Shown one piece after another: positions 22,030 through 29,170 of a stretch of 64,000 nucleotides of DNA. Source of the stretch: Comamonadaceae bacterium UBA4962 (GTDB lineage Bacteria; Pseudomonadota; Gammaproteobacteria; Burkholderiales; Burkholderiaceae_C); contig DHAE01000023.1 in assembly GCA_002397315.1 (NCBI GenBank), positions 14,766 through 78,765 of the forward strand, in the 5' to 3' direction. The notes beneath the pieces were generated by a model. That model made no database searches, was not told where the DNA came from, and worked only from the letters and a program-made list of their open reading frames with translations. The translations under genes and the position numbers were made by a program. Each line of letters starts with the position of its first letter. Positions within the stretch are counted from its first letter, which is position 1.

Positions 22030-22138
22030 GATGGTGTAGCTCAGTTGGTTAGAGCTGGAAACTACAGGAACCCCGTCTCGGTAGGGAATGCCCGGGCCGT
22101 CTGTAGCCATGTCGCTGGTTCGAATCCGGCCACCATCA
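22030..22138 (+). ncRNA. tRNA-like RNA with expanded anticodon arm
   Basis: A perfect 7-bp acceptor (GATGGTG 22030-22036 with CACCATC 22131-22137) encloses a standard D arm (GCTC, AGTTGGTTA, GAGC; 22039-22055) and a standard T arm (GCTGG, TTCGAAT, CCGGC; 22114-22130). The linker positions TA and the five-base variable region ATGTC also fit a normal tRNA. Where a 17-base anticodon arm is expected there are 52 bases: GG, an AAA bulge, CTACAG (22062-22067), a 33-base loop, then CTGTAG and CC (22101-22108). No seven-base anticodon loop is apparent. CCA is not encoded (ACCC follows). This is either a tRNA with an insertion or a purposely altered tRNA mimic. Confidence 0.62.
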
Positions 22139-22223
22139 CCCTTTTCCAACCGCGCGCCCTGTCCCTCCCTCCTCCCCTCTCTTTGGGGCGCAGATGCGGT
22201 TCTTTTCTTCCTAGGAGCTATCG

Positions 22224-22520
22224 ATGTCTTCCCATCCGCCGATCATCACTCTTGAAGTCCGTCAGATGAAGCACACGGTGAGCGCAATGCTTGCCGAACA
22301 CACGGCGATGCTTGACGCAGAGGTGCAGCGTGCTCTTGACGAGGCGTTGACGCCGGAGCGTATCTCTGCAGTCGTCCGATCAACTGTGAACGCATGCGTA
22401 ACCGAGGCGGTTTCCGAAGAGATCCGATCGTTTTTCAAGCAAAGCCGAAAAGGGCGGGTCGCCATCCGCGAGGCTGTTCAGGAGTACATGGAACAGCACT
22501 TCGGCGACCCTGCCCCGTGA
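22224..22520 (+). CDS. Early phage protein, helical
   Basis: A 98-residue, mostly helical protein (MSSHPPIITLEVRQMKHTVS at the start) with a GGAG site 9 bases upstream. Helices of the form DAEVQRALDEALTPERISAV suggest an oligomerising coiled-coil protein. No family was recognised. Confidence 0.72.
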   Translation: MSSHPPIITLEVRQMKHTVSAMLAEHTAMLDAEVQRALDEALTPERISAVVRSTVNACVTEAVSEEIRSFFKQSRKGRVAIREAVQEYMEQHFGDPAP

Positions 22521-22575
22521 CCGCAATACGCGGTTCTTTTCTTCCCACTGCCAGCCTAGTGCTGGCTTTTTCTTT
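22520..22575 (+). terminator. Tandem terminator-like hairpins
   Basis: ACCGC/GCGGT (22520-22534) with TCTTTTCTT, then GCCAGC/GCTGGC (22550-22566, loop CTAGT) with TTTTTCTTT. The second ends just before the GGAG of the next gene. The bases GCGGTTCTTTTCTTCC here also occur about 330 bases upstream (near 22195), in front of the previous gene. Confidence 0.72.
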
Positions 22576-22586
22576 GGAGCAGATCA

Positions 22587-23018
22587 ATGAGCAACAGCAG
22601 AACAGCGGCTGAAGAGCATGTCATCGAACTTGCTGAGCAAGTGGCGTTCGCCGCCGCTCAAGCGGTCAGGCAGCACTGTGAAGGCGAACCACTTACCGGG
22701 ACACCTGAAAGCGCGCGCGAATTGAAGGACAGGTTCATTGCAGCTGTCCGGGCGCTGTCTGCTGCTGGGCATGAGCAGGTGGTAGCAAAGGTGACTGAAT
22801 ACGAGATCGACGATTCCATCTGCGTGGAACGAGTGAAGCAAAGGGCCGGCTCGGACAAATGGGCCGTTCGCCGCTTAGGCGGCGAGGTGTTGAACAAGCA
22901 AGGCGAGTGGGAATACGAACCCATGCCTAGCAGCCGCGACGACGCTTTTATCGAGCGCTGCCGGTTCGATACTGCGCTGTCGGCCATCGATGCCGCCCGC
23001 GCTGCGACATCTACTTGA
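22587..23018 (+). CDS. Early phage protein, unknown
   Basis: A 143-residue protein (MSNSRTAAEEHVIELAEQVA at the start) with a helical first half and a C-terminal part containing KQGEWEYEPMPSSRDDAFIE, a phrase found in several phage early proteins of unknown role. GGAG lies upstream of the ATG. No catalytic motif is visible. Confidence 0.75.
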   Translation: MSNSRTAAEEHVIELAEQVAFAAAQAVRQHCEGEPLTGTPESARELKDRFIAAVRALSAAGHEQVVAKVTEYEIDDSICVERVKQRAGSDKWAVRRLGGEVLNKQGEWEYEPMPSSRDDAFIERCRFDTALSAIDAARAATST

Positions 23019-23108
23019 CCCATCCACCGCGCCGTGCAGCGCAACTACCCCCATCCCTCCTTGGTTTGCACGGCAGCCCTCGGGCAGCGGTCTTTCTACA
23101 ACCCACCG

Positions 23109-23135
23109 GCCCGCACGCAGCGGGCTTTCTTGTTT
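23109..23135 (+). terminator. Terminator-like hairpin
   Basis: GCCCGC (23109-23114) pairs with GCGGGC (23120-23125) around ACGCA, followed by TTTCTTGTTT. The T run leads straight into the CTGGAG ribosome-binding sequence of the gene at 23147. Confidence 0.7.
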
Positions 23136-23146
23136 CTGGAGCAGAC

Positions 23147-23545
23147 ATGGAAATCACCGAACACCAGGCCAACATGCTGCGAGCAGTGCTTGACGGCAAG
23201 AAGTTGGAAGTGGTCGAAAAAAAGACGGCCCACGGAAGCCGGTTTGAAATTAAAACCCTCGACAACTTCATGTTGTTTATCTCGTCGCCCGATTGGTACG
23301 AAGTCCGCATCAAGCCCGATGTGATCGTGGTCAACGGGATCGAGGTGCCGGCACCGGAGAAGGAAGCGCCCGCCATTGGGGAGCGGTACTACGTGGCATC
23401 ACCCACACACGATGACGCCTACCGGTGGGCAACGTGGTGTGACGATGAGCAAGACCGACGCTACCTCAGGTTGGACGTCCTGCATAAAAGCCGAGATGCT
23501 GCAGCCGCCCACGGCAAGGCCATGCTCGCCCACAAGCCGGGGTAA
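23147..23545 (+). CDS. Early phage protein, unknown
   Basis: A 132-residue protein (MEITEHQANMLRAVLDGKKL at the start). The N-terminal third is helical; the middle is beta-rich with FEIKTLDNFMLFIS and later YYVASPTHDDAYRWATWCDD. The ATG at 23147 follows GGAG; a longer upstream frame would cover the terminator. It has no recognised family. Confidence 0.74.
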   Translation: MEITEHQANMLRAVLDGKKLEVVEKKTAHGSRFEIKTLDNFMLFISSPDWYEVRIKPDVIVVNGIEVPAPEKEAPAIGERYYVASPTHDDAYRWATWCDDEQDRRYLRLDVLHKSRDAAAAHGKAMLAHKPG

Positions 23546-23548
23546 GCC

Positions 23549-23815
23549 ATGGACACCCACCACCCCGCGATTGCAGCAGCCGAAGAGGCCGCACAGGCAG
23601 ATATGGACCGCTGGGACGCCGAGGCAGTGCGCCCAGTGCTCGCAGCTATGGCAAGGCTCAAGCGCTCTCAGTTGTCCGCGTGGGTGATGTGGGCCATCGC
23701 ATCCGGCGTCCTGGAGCTGGCAAACAACCTACCCGCCGAGGAACGAGACTGCGCGCGCCGCTACCTCGATGACCTCGTGGACGACATGAAAGGATTCCAC
23801 CGTGACCGATGCTGA
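23549..23815 (+). CDS. Early phage protein, helical
   Basis: An 88-residue helical protein (MDTHHPAIAAAEEAAQADMD at the start), with a run of small and acidic residues C-terminally (ARRYLDDLVDDMKGFHRDRC). It starts 3 bases after the preceding stop and overlaps the next gene. Function unknown. Confidence 0.7.
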   Translation: MDTHHPAIAAAEEAAQADMDRWDAEAVRPVLAAMARLKRSQLSAWVMWAIASGVLELANNLPAEERDCARRYLDDLVDDMKGFHRDRC

Positions 23816-24134
23816 ATTCGAAGAGCTCAAGTACGCCGCCATCGCTGCAGGCTACAAGCCGGTACGGCTGACGGATGACTGCAAAGCGTTTCTGTTGGAG
23901 GGGTTGCAGAAGCCCTGGAATCCGCTCGCCGACGACGGCGACGCGCTGCGGCTGGCGGTGGGGTTGCGGCTTGAAATCGTGCCCGTGAACACAGGCGTTG
24001 ATGTGTGCCTGCCCGGCTCTGAGCCTTTTGCATGTGCCTGTGAGGGCGGATCGGATATGCAAGCCGCCACCCGCCGCGCCATCGTGCGCGCCGCCGCCCG
24101 AATCGGAAAGCAGATGGGAGGCGGCGATGTCTGA
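23802..24134 (+). CDS. Early phage protein with GTG start
   Basis: A 110-residue protein starting at a GTG (AAAGGA upstream). The segment LQKPWNPLADDGDALRLAVG (about residues 35-54) is a signature of a small phage protein family of unknown function, found near methylases and recombination genes in other prophages. Confidence 0.73.
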   Translation: MTDAEFEELKYAAIAAGYKPVRLTDDCKAFLLEGLQKPWNPLADDGDALRLAVGLRLEIVPVNTGVDVCLPGSEPFACACEGGSDMQAATRRAIVRAAARIGKQMGGGDV

Positions 24135-24534
24135 ACGTGTATGGCACAAGGGGCCGCCACCTTTCCCGGGGTGGTGGAACGCGTCGTCGATGGAAGACGT
24201 AAGAGTTTGGCGCTGGTGGGATGGTTTCTATTGGAGCCGCATGGCCTACAGCTGGTCTACAGCGGTAGAGGCGGCCTGGGAAGCCAAACAAGCGGCGTTA
24301 GAAAACGACATCCGCTGGACCGACTACTGGCCCGAGAACGCCCGTGTTCCGCGGCTGGACCCTACGGGCGGGCACTGGACTTTCAATGTGGATGGGATGG
24401 AGCCGACCGTAACGGGCCGCGTAGATGTTTACTTGAGAAACGGGTTCATCCAAAAGCGCTGCCCTGTGGACGCGTTTGATTACCAACTTATCGGCGATGA
24501 ATGGGACATCCTCGCCTGGAGGCCTGCAGCATGA
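24127..24534 (+). CDS. Early phage protein, tryptophan-rich
   Basis: A 135-residue protein starting MSERVWHKGPPPFPGWWNAS, with WRWWDGFYWSRMAYSW nearby: nine tryptophans in the first 70 residues. The start overlaps the previous stop (ATGTCTGA). The WxxGPPPFPGWWN opening recurs in phage proteins of unknown function. A protein-binding role is a guess. Confidence 0.72.
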   Translation: MSERVWHKGPPPFPGWWNASSMEDVRVWRWWDGFYWSRMAYSWSTAVEAAWEAKQAALENDIRWTDYWPENARVPRLDPTGGHWTFNVDGMEPTVTGRVDVYLRNGFIQKRCPVDAFDYQLIGDEWDILAWRPAA

Positions 24535-24770
24535 CAGCCGACACCATCCGCCGCGTGTACGGCAAAAGCAAGCTGGCCCAGGCCGCAGCCAAGCAGCAAA
24601 CACGCGACCGAGACGACGCAGAACTTATGCGTTGGCTTGCGGGACAGCTGACCGACTACATCGCACTGCGCGATGGGAGCTGCATTGACATTGCAAACAA
24701 CCCTGACGGCTTTTGGGCCGCACTGGAGCAGGCGCGGGCGTCTGCCAAGGAGTACCCCACCAATGACTGA
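24531..24770 (+). CDS. Small early phage protein
   Basis: A 79-residue protein (MTADTIRRVYGKSKLAQAAA at the start), coupled by ATGA to the gene before. It ends in KEYPTND and overlaps the next gene by 8 bases. No domain recognised. Confidence 0.68.
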   Translation: MTADTIRRVYGKSKLAQAAAKQQTRDRDDAELMRWLAGQLTDYIALRDGSCIDIANNPDGFWAALEQARASAKEYPTND

Positions 24771-25080
24771 CACCACCACGGCAGACAAGCCCGGAGCGCT
24801 CCTCCTGGCGCTGCGCCTCGAATACTGGGCCGAACACGACGAAGGCCTGCGCGGTGACGACATGCGCACAGCAGCCATCACACTGCGTCGCCTGCACGCC
24901 CTTGCTGCTCAGGAAGCCAAACCCGAGGCGCTGCAGATAGCCCCCGTCAACAACGAGGCCGGCAGCACCATGTCCATCGTCCGCTGGCAGATCGAGACTC
25001 CTGCGGGCTGGGTGGGTGCGTACCACAAGGCTCCGCTCGAATACCTGCTCGCTGCCCGCGCCAAGGAAGGAAAAGCATGA
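24763..25080 (+). CDS. Early phage protein, unknown
   Basis: A 105-residue protein starting MTDTTTADKPGALLLALRLE. The N-terminal half is helical with LRLEYWAEHDEGLRGDDMRT; the C-terminal half is a small strand-rich unit (WQIETPAGWVGAYHKAPLEY). It overlaps both neighbours. Confidence 0.68.
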   Translation: MTDTTTADKPGALLLALRLEYWAEHDEGLRGDDMRTAAITLRRLHALAAQEAKPEALQIAPVNNEAGSTMSIVRWQIETPAGWVGAYHKAPLEYLLAARAKEGKA

Positions 25081-25367
25081 GCAGCACATCAGCAGAAGAA
25101 GTCTGGGCCGCAGCCCAACTCGCGCCCGGCGAGGGCATCGAAGACGGAGTCAAGCGGATCGACCGGCTTATCAAGAAGGATGCAGAAGACGCCGCGCGGT
25201 GGCGCCGCTTGGTCAACGCAAGTGAACTGGCATTCCCTTTAGCGACCGTTGTAGACGACCCTGAGAACGACAAGATCATGCGCTACGGGCGCGAAACCCT
25301 GGAAAACCTCATTGATTCGTTTGATGAGATCCCAGACAGCTATGTCAGCAAAGAAAGGAAATCATGA
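25077..25367 (+). CDS. Early phage protein, unknown
   Basis: A 96-residue acidic protein (MSSTSAEEVWAAAQLAPGEG at the start), helical throughout, coupled by ATGA on both sides. It contains IDRLIKKDAEDAARWRRLVN. Function unknown. Confidence 0.67.
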   Translation: MSSTSAEEVWAAAQLAPGEGIEDGVKRIDRLIKKDAEDAARWRRLVNASELAFPLATVVDDPENDKIMRYGRETLENLIDSFDEIPDSYVSKERKS

Positions 25368-25549
25368 GCACCGAGGCACAGGCGATTTCTAGCGACTCTG
25401 GAAACCAATGGCGCGAGACGCGCCAGAAGTTGAGGGCCACTGTCCTCCGTACAGCGGCAGAACTGCTGGCGCACGAAGAAGAAGCCGCCCTTCAAGTCGA
25501 AGGCGCAGGGGTGAAAGTGACTATCGAATTCTTAGGGGCTCCATCATGA
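25364..25549 (+). CDS. Small early phage protein
   Basis: A 61-residue protein (MSTEAQAISSDSGNQWRETR at the start), coupled by ATGA to its neighbours. Nothing else can be said. Confidence 0.6.
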   Translation: MSTEAQAISSDSGNQWRETRQKLRATVLRTAAELLAHEEEAALQVEGAGVKVTIEFLGAPS

Positions 25550-25734
25550 CCCTAACCCCACGCATCTTCTACACAGCGGCCATCTTGGCCGTTTTTCTTT
25601 TGAGCGCTCGCCTGGACGAAGAGGCAGCAGCCGTGGATGCAGCAGTGGCAGAAGAGGCCACGCAGGCGCCATCGGAAGCAGCACGGCAGGCCAGGGTCGA
25701 GCGGGCAATGCAGATTGCGGAGGCATCGAGATGA
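25546..25734 (+). CDS. Small membrane or secreted phage protein
   Basis: A 62-residue protein with one hydrophobic segment at residues 6-20 (IFYTAAILAVFLLSA) and an acidic helical remainder. It could be a membrane anchor or a signal-peptide-bearing protein. It overlaps the methylase gene by four bases. Confidence 0.62.
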   Translation: MTLTPRIFYTAAILAVFLLSARLDEEAAAVDAAVAEEATQAPSEAARQARVERAMQIAEASR

Positions 25735-26222
25735 GCGCAGTCCTCGACCCGTGCTGTGGCAGCCGGATGATGTGGTTCGATCGTGCTGACCCAAGGGTGA
25801 TCTTCGGGGACTGCCGGCGCGAGACGCTGACCGTGACCGACAACTCGAAGGGCAACAAGTCTGGCACTCGCACGCTGCACATCGAGCCTGACGCCATCAT
25901 GGATTTCCGCGATCTGCCATTCCCCGACGGAACGTTTCGCCTTGTGTCGTTCGATCCCCCGCATCTTGTGCGCGCCGGTCCGCGCTCCTGGCTTGCGGCG
26001 AAGTACGGGAAGCTCGGGCCGGATTGGCGCGATGACATCCGGCAGGGGTTCGCCGAATGCTGGCGTGTCCTGGCGCCTCATGGAACGCTGGTCTTCAAAT
26101 GGAACGAGACACAAGTTCCGTTGCGCGACGTGCTGCCACTGGCACCGGAGCCACCACTGTTCGGACACCGCTCCGGACGCAAAGGGCTCACCCATTGGCT
26201 CGTATTCCTGAAAGCCGCATGA
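25731..26222 (+). CDS. Phage DNA methyltransferase, DPPH type
   Basis: A 163-residue protein with VLDPCCGSRMMWF (residues about 4-16, the AdoMet-binding DPxxGSG-like motif I) and VSFDPPHLV (about 73-81, motif IV with DPPH in place of DPPY/W). The C-terminal half has LVFKWNE and a THWLVFLK strand. The set resembles small phage adenine- or cytosine-N4 methylases. It probably modifies phage DNA to evade host restriction. DPPH is a variant catalytic motif, so activity and target base are uncertain. Confidence 0.8.
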   Translation: MSAVLDPCCGSRMMWFDRADPRVIFGDCRRETLTVTDNSKGNKSGTRTLHIEPDAIMDFRDLPFPDGTFRLVSFDPPHLVRAGPRSWLAAKYGKLGPDWRDDIRQGFAECWRVLAPHGTLVFKWNETQVPLRDVLPLAPEPPLFGHRSGRKGLTHWLVFLKAA

Positions 26223-26314
26223 AGCCAGCAGCCGCCCTAATCGCATGGCTAGCCGCCATGTCCCTTGCCCTCGCACTCGCAGCAGTGCGGGTGCATCCAC
26301 CTTTCTTCTACTGA
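26219..26314 (+). CDS. 31-residue membrane peptide
   Basis: MKPAAALIAWLAAMSLALAL begins a single hydrophobic segment ending in VRVHPPFFY. It overlaps the methylase stop (ATGA). The size and hydrophobicity suggest a small transmembrane peptide. Confidence 0.5.
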   Translation: MKPAAALIAWLAAMSLALALAAVRVHPPFFY

Positions 26315-26319
26315 CAGCC

Positions 26320-26535
26320 ATGACACACCCACAGCTGCAGGAATCCTGGGACGAGGCAATGGCCTGCGCCCAGATCGAGTACGACCAAGCAACCAACCAA
26401 GGAAACAACCATGTCCATCGCCTGCATGATCCTCGGCCAATCCGGCACGGGGAAAACCGCCAGCCTGCGCAACCTCGACCCGGCGCACACCCTGCTGATC
26501 CAGCCGGTGAAGAAGCCGCTTCCGTTCCGCTCTAG
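26320..26535 (+). CDS. Possible small gene overlapping the annealing protein
   Basis: A 71-residue frame from ATG 26320 (MTHPQLQESWDEAMACAQIE) runs 125 bases into the following gene. Its first 28 residues look protein-like; the rest is the shadow of the next gene's frame. The translated part may be real, but the long overlap is a reason for doubt. Confidence 0.3.
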   Translation: MTHPQLQESWDEAMACAQIEYDQATNQGNNHVHRLHDPRPIRHGENRQPAQPRPGAHPADPAGEEAASVPL

Positions 26536-27079
26536 CGGCTGGTCCTACTTCGACAAGGACAAGGCCCCGAGCGGGAACGTCTTCGTGACCGACCAAGCCG
26601 CGCAGATCATCAAGCTGATGCGCGGAACCAAGCGCCAAATCATTGTGCTGGATGACTTCCAGTACATCCTTGCAAACGAGTTCATGCGCCGCGTTCTGGA
26701 CAAAGAAACCGGCAATGCGGCTTTCGCCAAGTACAACGAGATTGCCCGCAACGCCTGGGACATCCTGATGGCGGCGAGCCAGCTCGCAGACAACAAGCGT
26801 GTGTACATCCTGGGCCACACGCAGGAAGACGAGAACGGCCGGACCAAGGCCAAGACTATCGGCAAGCTGCTGGACGAGAAGATCACGCTGGAAGGCCTGC
26901 TCACCATCGTTCTGCGAACCGCAGTCATCAACGGGCAGTACCTGTTCACGACGCAAAACAGTGGGCTCGACACCGTGAAGACACCGCTTGGCCTGTTCGA
27001 TTCCGACCAGATCGACAACGATCTGGCAGCGGTGGACGCCGCGATCTTCAGCTACTACGAACTCTCCGAAGCCGCCTAA
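26411..27079 (+). CDS. RecA-fold ATPase, Sak4-like annealing protein
   Basis: A 222-residue P-loop protein with Walker A GQSGTGKT (residues 9-16) and Walker B IIVLDDF (77-83). The segment YILGHTQEDENGR may act as a sensor. The pattern and length fit the Sak4-like single-strand annealing/recombination ATPases of phages. The next gene encodes an SSB-like protein with an acidic tip, the usual partner. It probably mediates phage recombination. Confidence 0.8.
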   Translation: MSIACMILGQSGTGKTASLRNLDPAHTLLIQPVKKPLPFRSSGWSYFDKDKAPSGNVFVTDQAAQIIKLMRGTKRQIIVLDDFQYILANEFMRRVLDKETGNAAFAKYNEIARNAWDILMAASQLADNKRVYILGHTQEDENGRTKAKTIGKLLDEKITLEGLLTIVLRTAVINGQYLFTTQNSGLDTVKTPLGLFDSDQIDNDLAAVDAAIFSYYELSEAA

Positions 27080-27096
27080 CCAGCGGCTTTTTCTTT
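27070..27096 (+). terminator. Terminator-like hairpin spanning a stop codon
   Basis: AGCCGC (27070-27075) pairs with GCGGCT (27083-27088); the loop contains the TAA stop of the ATPase gene. TTTTTCTTT follows. Confidence 0.7.
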
Positions 27097-27122
27097 GTCC
27101 CAGACGTTACCAAGAGGAAACC

Positions 27123-27782
27123 ATGTACGCACTCGACCAACAAGCAGCCCGCGAGGCCGACCAGATCGGCTCCTACCTGAACGAATCCGGCAAGTACAAG
27201 GGCCGGCTTCTCCGCGCCGAGAAGCTCCTGAGCAAGCAAAAGGGCACGCACGGCGTGGGCTTCACTTTCGAGGCAGAAGACAAGCGCACCACCCGGTTCG
27301 ACGTATGGACCATCAACGGCAAGGGCGAGCATCTGCCCGGGTACAAGTTCATCAACGCGCTGCTGGCATGCATGAAGGTCAGGCAAGTCACCGAAGGCCG
27401 CGCCAAGGTGGATCGCTACAACTGGGACACCAAGCAAACCGAGCAGGTGGACGCCACGGTGTTCCCTGAGCTGATGAACAAGCCTGTTGGCCTCGTGCTG
27501 CGCAACACCGAGTACGAGAAGATGCGCGACGGCATGCTGACCGGCGAAACCGGATGGCGGCTGGAGCCGGTCCTGCCGTTCGATGCAGAGCACGAGTTCA
27601 CCTCCAGCGAGATCCTGGATCGCAAAACCAAGCCGGAGAAGCTGGGCGCAGTCCTCGCGACGTTGGCGGACCGGCCGCTCAAGAAGCGCGCTGTTGCAGC
27701 CACTGCAGACCATAGCGCGGCACAACCTCGCAGCGGTGGCAGCGGATTCGAGGATATGGATGACGATTCCATCCCGTTCTGA
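27123..27782 (+). CDS. Single-stranded-DNA-binding-type protein
   Basis: A 219-residue protein (MYALDQQAAREADQIGSYLN at the start). The central part is strand-rich (GKYKGRLLRAEKLLSKQKGT, TTRFDVWTINGKG), consistent with a phage SSB-like fold. It ends in GFEDMDDDSIPF, an acidic tip with the IPF ending of bacterial SSB proteins that recruits partner enzymes. It is co-transcribed with the RecA-fold ATPase. No cleavage motif suggests a nuclease. Confidence 0.78.
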   Translation: MYALDQQAAREADQIGSYLNESGKYKGRLLRAEKLLSKQKGTHGVGFTFEAEDKRTTRFDVWTINGKGEHLPGYKFINALLACMKVRQVTEGRAKVDRYNWDTKQTEQVDATVFPELMNKPVGLVLRNTEYEKMRDGMLTGETGWRLEPVLPFDAEHEFTSSEILDRKTKPEKLGAVLATLADRPLKKRAVAATADHSAAQPRSGGSGFEDMDDDSIPF

Positions 27783-27784
27783 TC

Positions 27785-28000
27785 ATGCCGATCCCCGACA
27801 CCAGCGACGACGAAAAGATGGCGCTGATCGGGCGGCAGACAGTCCTGCGGAAGGCGAAGCGCGAGGCCCTGCAGCGGCTTCGCGACATCGTCGTTCCGCT
27901 GCTCAACACCGGCGCGGACACGTCCTCACTCCGTGCCGAGATGCTGCCGCTCATTGAGGAAATCGAACAGGCCGACAAGGCGCTTTCCGAACTGTGCTGA
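27785..28000 (+). CDS. Small helical phage protein
   Basis: A 71-residue helical protein starting MPIPDTSDDEKMALIGRQTV, 2 bases after the SSB-like gene. It has a coiled-coil-like pattern (LRAEMLPLIEEIEQADKALS). Function unknown. Confidence 0.66.
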   Translation: MPIPDTSDDEKMALIGRQTVLRKAKREALQRLRDIVVPLLNTGADTSSLRAEMLPLIEEIEQADKALSELC

Positions 28001-28002
28001 CC

Positions 28003-28317
28003 ATGACCAAAATCTCCCGCATCGACCCCTCCGCACTCTCCATCGTTGACAAGCCCTACACCGATGGCCGTGCCCGGCCCGCGTCCAAGTACGACGATAT
28101 CTTTTCGCGCGTGGAGCAGAACAAAAGGCTGCGGTGCCCCGCTGGCACGGCTGGCAAGCTCAGTGGACGGCTCAAACATTGGCTCGCCAAGCAGGGCCAC
28201 AAGAACGTCGTCGTCCGCGCCCGAGAGCGCTGCGACGACGGACAGGGCGGCGTCTGGTGGATCAAGCCAGAGGAAAAGCCCAAGACCGTATGGCAGGGGC
28301 TGCGCAAAGCCGCCTGA
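28003..28317 (+). CDS. Phage protein, unknown
   Basis: A 104-residue basic protein (MTKISRIDPSALSIVDKPYT at the start) with a conserved-looking ARPASKYDDIFSRV motif and a C-terminal GGVWWIKPEEK strand. A DNA-binding role is possible from the charge. No family was recognised. Confidence 0.68.
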   Translation: MTKISRIDPSALSIVDKPYTDGRARPASKYDDIFSRVEQNKRLRCPAGTAGKLSGRLKHWLAKQGHKNVVVRARERCDDGQGGVWWIKPEEKPKTVWQGLRKAA

Positions 28318-28333
28318 CCCACCTCAACCCCAA

Positions 28334-28367
28334 GGCCCGCCGCCCACAGCCGCGGGCCTTTTCATTT
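28334..28367 (+). terminator. Terminator-like hairpin before the cytosine methylase
   Basis: GGCCCGC (28334-28340) pairs with GCGGGCC (28352-28358); TTTTCATTT follows. It ends 6 bases before the methylase ATG, where no ribosome-binding site is visible, so it may also limit translation. Confidence 0.65.
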
Positions 28368-28372
28368 CTGCC

Positions 28373-29146
28373 ATGGCCGCCTACTACAACGAGATCGACC
28401 CGTATGCGGCCCAGTGGCTGCGCAACCTCATCGCTGCCGGGCACATCGCGTCCGGGGTGGTGGACGAAAGGAGCATCGAGGATGTTCACCCCGCTGATGT
28501 CCGGGAGTTTACCCAGTGTCATTGGTTTGCAGGAATTGCCGTCTGGTCCCTGGCCCTCCGCCGCGCCGGCTGGCCAGACGACCGACCTGTTTGGACCGGT
28601 TCCTGTCCTTGCCAACCTTTCTCCAAGGCAGGCAAAGGCCTTGGATTTGCTGACGAGCGGCACCTTTGGCCCGCCTGGCACTGGCTTATCCAAGAGTGCG
28701 GACCTGGCATGGTCCTTGGCGAGCAGGTTTCCGATGCCGTCAAAAAGGGATGGCTCGACCTCGCAGCTACCGACATGGAGGGCATCGGCTACGCCATCGG
28801 GGCGCTGCGTTTTAGATCCTCCGATGTCGGCGAGCCAATTGGACGCCGACGCATCTACTTTGCTGCCCAGCCTCGCGGCACGCGAATGGAGAGACAGTTC
28901 CCAAGCGCAGATCCTAGCCAGACTCGACCGAGGAGATGGCATGGCAAAGAGGATTTGCTCGCTGTCGCCAGCGCTCCGCTCCAGCCCGGAGATCGTTGGC
29001 CTCAACCCATCATTCGCCGCGTGGACCATGGGCTTGCCGGATGCGTGGGAAGACTGCGCGCCTATGGCAACTCCCTAAACGCAGTGGCGGCGGAAAACTT
29101 CATCCGTGCCGTGATTGACACCGTAGGCAGACCGCGCGCTGCATAA
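28373..29146 (+). CDS. dcm: C5-cytosine DNA methyltransferase
   Basis: A 257-residue enzyme, short for the family. Motif I is CHWFAGIAVWSLALRRAGWP (about residues 45-64). The catalytic motif IV is SCPCQPFS (about 76-83), followed by KAGKGLGFADERHLWPAWHW. Motif VI is GEQVSDA in place of the usual ENV, VIII is GRRRIYFAA, and motif X is RAYGNSLNAVAAENFIRAVI. The target-recognition region between VIII and X is only about 60 residues, so the recognition site is likely simple. It should protect phage DNA from host restriction. A start at 28373 is assumed; no strong ribosome-binding site supports it. Confidence 0.88.
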   Translation: MAAYYNEIDPYAAQWLRNLIAAGHIASGVVDERSIEDVHPADVREFTQCHWFAGIAVWSLALRRAGWPDDRPVWTGSCPCQPFSKAGKGLGFADERHLWPAWHWLIQECGPGMVLGEQVSDAVKKGWLDLAATDMEGIGYAIGALRFRSSDVGEPIGRRRIYFAAQPRGTRMERQFPSADPSQTRPRRWHGKEDLLAVASAPLQPGDRWPQPIIRRVDHGLAGCVGRLRAYGNSLNAVAAENFIRAVIDTVGRPRAA

Positions 29147-29170
29147 ACCCACCACAACACAGGAGGCCGC

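Noticed and set aside
21667..22149. Minus-strand open frame with GDGGRIRTSDMATDG
   Set aside because: Same artefact, antisense to the tRNA-like element at 22030.
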